Assembly: GCA_951799445.1 (NCBI GenBank)
Contig: OX637287.1
Span: 43,243,724 to 43,307,723, forward strand
DNA length: 64,000 nucleotides
Direction: 5' to 3'
DNA from: Pseudisothecium myosuroides
Taxonomy: Eukaryota > Streptophyta > Bryopsida > Hypnales > Lembophyllaceae
Shown here piece by piece: positions 58,206 through 64,000 of the stretch. The notes under the pieces were generated by a model, which was given only the letters and a program-made list of their open reading frames with translations, was not told the DNA's origin and ran no database searches. How positions within the stretch are numbered: position 1 is the first letter of the stretch; each line of letters starts with the position of its first letter. The position numbers and the translations under genes were made by a program.

Positions 58206-60431
58206 GATTTTATTTTCAAGAAGAAATAATAATTTTAGTTACCAAACTAAATTTATAAATAGTTTGAATCTCAAATGTGATTAATTCTATAGAAAATCAG
58301 ATTACTAAGCAACACAAATCATTATTAATGATAAAAAGAGATTCTTGAGAATTGTTGTCAAATATTTGATGAATTAATTTTGATATTCATTTCTTAGTAA
58401 ATTTTGTATGAATTGATTTATTCCTATTTCCTTATTTAATTTCTCTTACAAATAAAATTATGTCCAAATTTAATATTTAACATACTTTTGTTGGAAAATA
58501 TACATATAAACTTAAGAAATAAATTTTGATTTCATTGTAATGGTTCTATTTAAAAAGCCTAGGTAACCATTCCAATGTTTTTGAACATAGTATTTAGAAG
58601 CATAAAGAGAGTCTTTAAAGCATAGACATATACTTAAGATTAACTTTCAACAAAATATTTTTGAGAATAATAGATATGAATTAAAATTATATCATTTAAT
58701 ATTTTTGTCATTCTATTAATAAAATAGCATTATTAATTTAGACTTCATCTATATAAAATTTTATATGTTTGCAAGACAAGAAAAGATAAACTAATTGTAC
58801 AAGATTGTCAATTGAAAATTTTATAACATTTGAATATATCTTTAAGCACATGACATTTAGAAATTACGCAAATTAATTCATATTAAAAGAGAATTCTCCT
58901 ATTCTTGTTAAAAAATAAATAATATGCAAAAATGAGAAAAAAATCTCATTAGATATAAGAATTGAAAGGTTCTATTTTTACAAGTTTTTTTTTAACAAAT
59001 AAAAATATTCACAAACCCCAAGTTATGCATCACTAATCTTATAAAATTATGATTAAAAATAAAAATGAATAGCAAGCATGAAATTTTAAAATTTGCAATA
59101 ATTTGTTGTATGTTGCCTCATTTTTATTTAAAAAATTTATGCACATATATATAATTAAAAAATTGAATTCAATTAACATAAACTTATATAATATATTTTT
59201 ATATAAAAAATAGGAGTTGTGAGATTATAACAAAAAAAATGTATACAATGTTGAGAAATTTGCATATAAGAGTTTTTTGGATGCAATACTAAAATGCACT
59301 TCCAAAAATCTTAAGTTCAAATAAAGAGCTATCAAAATCACTACACAATCCACCTTGCAATTGTTGAAATGCAATTTTTTTTATAAGTAGAAATCACAAA
59401 TAACTCCAAATCAACACTTGAGTGTTTAAATTTTCAACAATAAATATTATAAAAACGCTTTATTCTTTCCATTGGAACCATTTTCAAAGAAAATAGATAA
59501 GCACAATTTTTTAGATCTCAAATCAAGTGAAATTGACAAACTTTGCTCAAAGCAGAGAAATGAAGTAAAATTGGCAAGCTTTACTCTTCCACCAATGGTA
59601 CATATATGCCTTTGAGGACCTCTCAAAAATCAAATATTTACCTTTTTTAGTGAAAATAAAAGCTTCCAATAGTTAACCTTCAAAACTACCCATAAAATTT
59701 TATTAAATGGTCAAAGGAATTTAATTACCCACACAAAAAAAAGCCTAGAATTTTACATCAACTACATATGGTCGGTTAGGCAGTTAGGTTAAAAGAGTTG
59801 CCCAGTTCTGGGATGCTGATATATTTATAAATAAAAGCTGTGCATCTCTAGTTGCAAGTCAACTATAATACTGTTGGGGGTATATAATCACTTGACAAGA
59901 GTTTGAACTTTGAAGCTATCAGTTTTTAAAAACTTGCCAAACAGACACATACAAGCTTTCAAACATGCAAGCCTCAAATTTCTAAATAAATTGAGGTTGA
60001 ACCAGGATTGGATTGAGTTAATCACCTTGTTGAGATTAAGGTTCAAAAAAAGTCAATGATGCAGAGCATTCAAAATTGCAACAAGCAAGAGGTGCAGAAA
60101 GGGATTCATTAAGTTAGTGTTATTCCAAAGTGCTAAAGTAGCAATTATATACCTTACCATCCGTGATACAAACTATGGTATTAAATGAGATAGCAACTCT
60201 CTTGTATCTAATAGCTTTGAGCAAATTAGAGAATCTAATCCGACCAAGCAATATAAGACTACCAATCAATCCGCACATTCTTACACAAAAAATGTCACCA
60301 ATCCAAGATTGCTAACACCACAAACACAACAAACAATCTATAAAAGATGTCAGATGACTAAAAAAAATCAAACATGCAATCAACAACAAAAACATCGACC
60401 AACATCAAACAATGCTAAATATTGTAACAAC
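58206..60431. other. Very AT-rich intergenic DNA
   Basis: Long A/T tracts and no open frames worth reporting. The segment up to 60431 flanks the 3' end of the PPR locus. Confidence 0.5.
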
Positions 60432-62672
60432 TCATACGTTTATGACAGAAGAAGCTCTAACAGGCCGCTTACTAGGGGCAGGGGCCACCCAACGACTCGG
60501 CTTACAAAGTGAACTACTATCCAGCGGCCCAAGCTCTTCGATCTTACGCGAAAGCTCCGCGGCGTTCGCACACAAACTGCCATACTTGAAAATCTCCACC
60601 TTAGATTTCAGAATACGAGTGTCTGCTTGCATGCCAATTTTTGAAAGCGCTTCTAGCAACTCCGCCTGTTTCAAATATTGCCTCGCCTTCTTGAATACAA
60701 TCACCATGATGGCCACCAGGATCTGGTCCAGCTTCAAACCCGACGCATGGTGCTGCTCGTACACGCGGATGCACTCGTCCAAGCAACCCATGCGGTTGTA
60801 CGCATTGATCAAAGTCATGTAAGTCACAGTGTCAAGGCATAGTCGCAGATCCTTCAGCTCCACCAACAGACACTCAACGTCGTTGATTTGACCTGCCTTC
60901 CCGTACATGTCCAATATTGTGTTGTACACCACCAAATTCCCCTTGCACCCGTTCTGCTTCATCGCACAAAACAAACACATCGCATACTGAATCTTGCCCA
61001 ATTTCCCGTACATGTCGATCAAAGTACTGTACGCCACAATGTTCCTACAGAAACCACGCACCCTCATCTTTGCCAACAACTCCTCTGCAGTGGAATGGAA
61101 ACCCACCTTCGAGTACACGATTAGCATGGTGATGAAAGTGCTCTCGCTGATTCAAGACTTCCAAGCATGCATCTCCTCAAACAGATTGATGGCACCCACA
61201 GCCAGGGGAACTGGCTCTCATGAATGCGTTCAGCACGTTGCCATATCCAAGCTCACTCGGATGCATCCCTAGATCCTTCATCAACTTCAACACCTGGAGA
61301 GCTTGCTTCGACATTTTGGCCTTGGCATACACCTGTATGGTGGTATAAAAGATGATAGGATCTCCTAAACACCCAGCTTGCTGGGCCTCTTGAAATGCCA
61401 AAGTGTCCCGATCCACCATACCCGCCTTCCTAAAGGTGTGGATCAGAGTGTTATATGCCATTGCATCAGGAAGATAACCGGATGTCTGCACAAAAACACA
61501 CACCTCATATTAGATACAACGACTTGCCCTCACCTAATACAAGACATCCCAACCAACTGTCCCTCATACATAATTCAAATGCTGCACACAAATTGCAGCA
61601 ACTGAAAATGCAAGTCGACCAGACACGCTCATAAAAGCTCCGCACTCATCACACAAACACCAAAAGATACTCAGACACTCGGATATCAGCCAACATGCAG
61701 ATATTCACTTTTCGTGTGGAAGACTATCGATGCTACCAACACCAACTTATAATCACTGCCAACGTCCATTCAAAGATCAAGCAGAGCGGAACACGAAAGC
61801 TGCAGCCTCAGTGCACCAATCACAAGCAAAAACAGATCACTCGCTCTCCCTAGCTCCCTAGTATCTGGAGTTTCCGGAACATGGCCGCAGCATCCTCCAA
61901 ATGACCAGCCTTCCCAAACATGTTGATCAAGATGCTGTAAGACACTTGGTCCAGACTCCTTCATCTCATTCACGATGGCCGACTCCTTCTCTAGATTCCC
62001 AGCCTTATGACATGCGCTCAGAGCTGTACTATATGTGCCGCCATCAGCCACAAGACCCTTACTCTTCAATTGACCAAAGTACCTCATTGCTTGGCTGAAG
62101 TTGCCTCTCTTGCCATATTCCAAAATCAAAATGTTGTAGATGAAGGTGTCGGGAGGGCACCCTTGCGACTGCATCCGGGACAACCACTTTTCAGCAGTCT
62201 AGAAATGATCAACATTGATGGACTCACGGATCACTTGAGCGTAGAACTTCAAGTCTAGTGCTAGCTTGTTCTCGATCATGTCGTCCACTAGGATTTCTAG
62301 AGCTACCCACTTTTGGACCCTCATCGTGTAGTGGGCGAAAGCCATGTAGAAGTAGAAGTGGGATTCAAAACTGGCTTGCGACTTCATCCATTTGTAAAAG
62401 TCCACGGATACCTGTCTAATATACATCATTTTGAAAATCACCGTTGCATGTCGTGGCAACAGCTTTCCCATGAACGGTGAAAGCTTCTCCATCATCTCCT
62501 GTTTGATCTTCACTGTCCGAAGAACTGCCAGAACATCCTTCACGTATTGTCGACAAGTGGGTGACACCTCAGGAAGATTGTCCCCTTCATCCCCTCTGTC
62601 GGAGTCCCTGCACTCGCTTCCTTCTGCAAATGGTGGTCCCATCCCCCTTTTAGACATTCTGAGTCTTCTCAT
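60432..62672 (-). pseudogene. P-class pentatricopeptide repeat (PPR) gene, broken
   Basis: P-class PPR proteins bind organellar RNA sequence-specifically through 35-residue helical repeats. On the minus strand the locus reads from an ATG at 62672 (MRRLRMSKRGMG) through an N-terminal domain and about ten PPR motifs, for example DTFIYNILILEYGKRGNFSQ, VVYNTILDMYGKAG and DTVTYMTLINAYNRMG. It ends at 60432 after a Ser/Pro-rich tail. Breaks: TAG at 62199-62201 (VDHF-stop-TAEKW); a frame change near 61945-61960, after which MFGKAG-type text continues in another frame; another near 61205; and TGA at 61152-61154. An intron probably lies between about 61860 and 61489, with acceptor TTTTTGTGCAG before TSGYLPDAMAYNTLIH. 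Unless these breaks are sequencing errors, the gene is dead. The orthologue was not identified. Confidence 0.8.
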
Positions 62673-62980
62673 CTTTTGGTCATTTGCAGATAGAAACAAA
62701 AAAGAAAGGAACCTTGGATTGTTGTGTCTGTGACTATCAAACCTTAAACGCTAGGCTGCATAATGGATCGCCAAATCCAACCTATCAGAACTGACACGTT
62801 CACTGATGACAAAGTTAAATGGTAGTTAAATCTTGCGCAGGGTAGCATTTCTGAGATGATAAAAAAATGCTCGTTATGGGCGGCATGGCCACATTCTGGA
62901 TACACTAAATCCTAAACCATGTCATCATAATCATTGTGATTAAATTGGGGCAGTTGAGGGATTAAGTTGGGACAACTTAC

Positions 62981-63664
62981 GCAAGACGGTGGGCAGATCC
63001 TCATCGTTGAGTTTACTGTGAAGCCGGTCGTTCTCCTCCAACAAGGAAGATCCTCCAAAAAACCACTTGGGATAAGCAATTATCTTGCCTGCTACTGCTG
63101 GGCTTGTATAAATCACCCATAACAGTGAAACTTTTGTTATTCTCCCGCCAGACGACCTACAAAACTAATCCACACCGCTTGCTTTAATCACGGGATCACA
63201 ATACACGCTACCCGTAGCCAGACAATGCCACTCTTTAATCGACCTCACCACATTGAACGTATCATATCCTCGACACCACTAGCAACTTGTGACAAAGTCT
63301 GATCAGAAGGAATTTGCTACCAAATTGTGACGGACACAATTGTATACATCTGATCATGCAACTACAATCAAAGTACATCTGGGAAAACACCTGCCTTTAG
63401 GAATTTGTAAAAAAAGTCCAAGTCGAAACCTAAAAAGTCAAACCTAAATTCACGAGCGACACTTTGTCCAGAGAGAGTTACTGACCTCGCAGAATCTCTC
63501 GAGGTCGAACAGTTTGACCCAATTTGCAGTTGTTTCAAAGTCACAATAGACATCTGCAATCTCCAGCATCCCTCCTCTTCAGCAATCACAGCCACATGAC
63601 TCCAAGCCCGGAGCCCGCTCCATAGCTCCAATGAAGCTTGCTTGTAGATCAACTGGCTAGCCAT
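62981..63664 (-). CDS. Candidate two-exon 5' part of an unrecognised gene
   Basis: Exon 1 begins with ATG at 63664 (MASQLIYKQASLELWSG...) and could end at a GTCAGT donor at 63486/63485. Exon 2 (63156-62981) follows an acceptor TTTTGTAG and reads SSGGRITKVSLLWVIYTSPA, later YPKWFFGGSSLLEENDRL and LNDEDLPTVL, ending at GTAAGT. The two join in phase (AG|G). The Ser- and Ala-containing N-terminus could be an organelle transit peptide. It lies directly upstream of the PPR locus on the same strand and might be its true 5' end, but I could not join it in frame to 62672. The family was not recognised. Confidence 0.4.
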
Positions 63665-64000
63665 CTAGAGCTTCACGATTGGACTGCGAGCAACTCGCCT
63701 GGCCATAGGTAGACCTCCAGCCACCCTGCATCCACGTGCCCCCCGGCTTTGTCCTTCACCCTTCTTCTTTAAATTCCCTCATTGAACGCCACTAGCCAAT
63801 CAGGCTTGCAACTAAAGCCAATGTAGCTCCCCCAGACAAGACATTTCCTTGAAACCCTAAAATTCTAAAAACCCAAAATTGCGCCAATTGCTTGGGTCAG
63901 CATCTTTACTCGCCATACACAAAGCACTCAATCAATGCTTGCCCCTGCGCTCTTGTACAATTCAACCCACCCTGTAAATGAATGTGTCCATCATAAAATT

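Noticed and set aside
1..64000. LTR retrotransposons, tRNA or rRNA genes, CRISPR arrays
   Set aside because: Searched by eye for long direct repeats with reverse-transcriptase motifs, clover-leaf box sequences and regularly spaced short repeats; none were convincing.

Overview
This window is nuclear DNA from a plant. It carries intron-containing genes with GT-AG splice sites, AT-rich intergenic DNA and plant gene families: an At2g30600-type double-BTB protein, tubulin cofactor C, a CYP71-clan-like cytochrome P450, pectin methylesterase and a P-class PPR protein. The transposon remains are eukaryotic cut-and-paste families (Harbinger, pogo, mariner-like, CACTA and foldback types). GC-rich coding exons in an AT-rich background, and the general look of the P450 and PME proteins, hint at a non-seed land plant (bryophyte, lycophyte or fern). 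That is inference, and I cannot name the species. I saw no LTR retrotransposon, rRNA, tRNA or CRISPR array.

Layout. 0-5.7 kb: a composite foldback element flanked by an 11-bp target duplication. Its arms are built of roughly 170-bp tandem units and are interrupted by a TA-flanked mariner-like element and by a Harbinger transposase pseudogene. 5.7-9.4 kb: a TA-flanked pogo-type transposon with a broken transposase and a small CACTA-type palindrome inside it. 10.1-17.2 kb (+): an intact-looking BTB/BACK/discoidin gene of about 13 exons. 17.2-20 kb: intergenic, with a TA-flanked MITE whose ends resemble the pogo element. 20.0-22.4 kb (+): a three-exon tubulin-folding cofactor C gene. 22.4-25.7 kb: AT-rich intergenic DNA. 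25.7-44.5 kb: a 9-10 kb tandem duplication, each copy carrying a three-exon P450 on the minus strand. Copy 1 is open across its exons but has no in-frame ATG. Copy 2 has a nonsense codon and an intron filled with nested transposons. 47.9-51.9 kb (-): a six-exon pectin methylesterase. 52-60 kb: AT-rich DNA with one more complete transposon and one unrecognised 179-codon ORF. 60.4-62.7 kb (-): a PPR gene broken by stops and frameshifts. 63.0-63.7 kb (-): two phase-compatible candidate exons.

The most interesting signal is a transposon family with ends CCCCTAAAGGACC inserted precisely at TTAA. Four full copies are flanked by TTAA on both sides (33303-34059, 37340-38625, 42116-43238, 53074-54008). 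One of them has its empty TTAA site preserved at 31561-31564 in the other half of the tandem duplication. The TTAA target and CCCY end are the signature of piggyBac-type (or possibly Kolobok) transposition, which is rarely described in land plants. The copies carry no recognisable transposase. Short intronic elements with the same ends sit in the TBCC gene and, in partial form, in the BTB gene.

The tandem duplication works as a natural before-and-after comparison. Insertions unique to one copy can be read against the empty site in the other. This also defines a second unusual element (27415-28198) with an apparent 6-bp target duplication.
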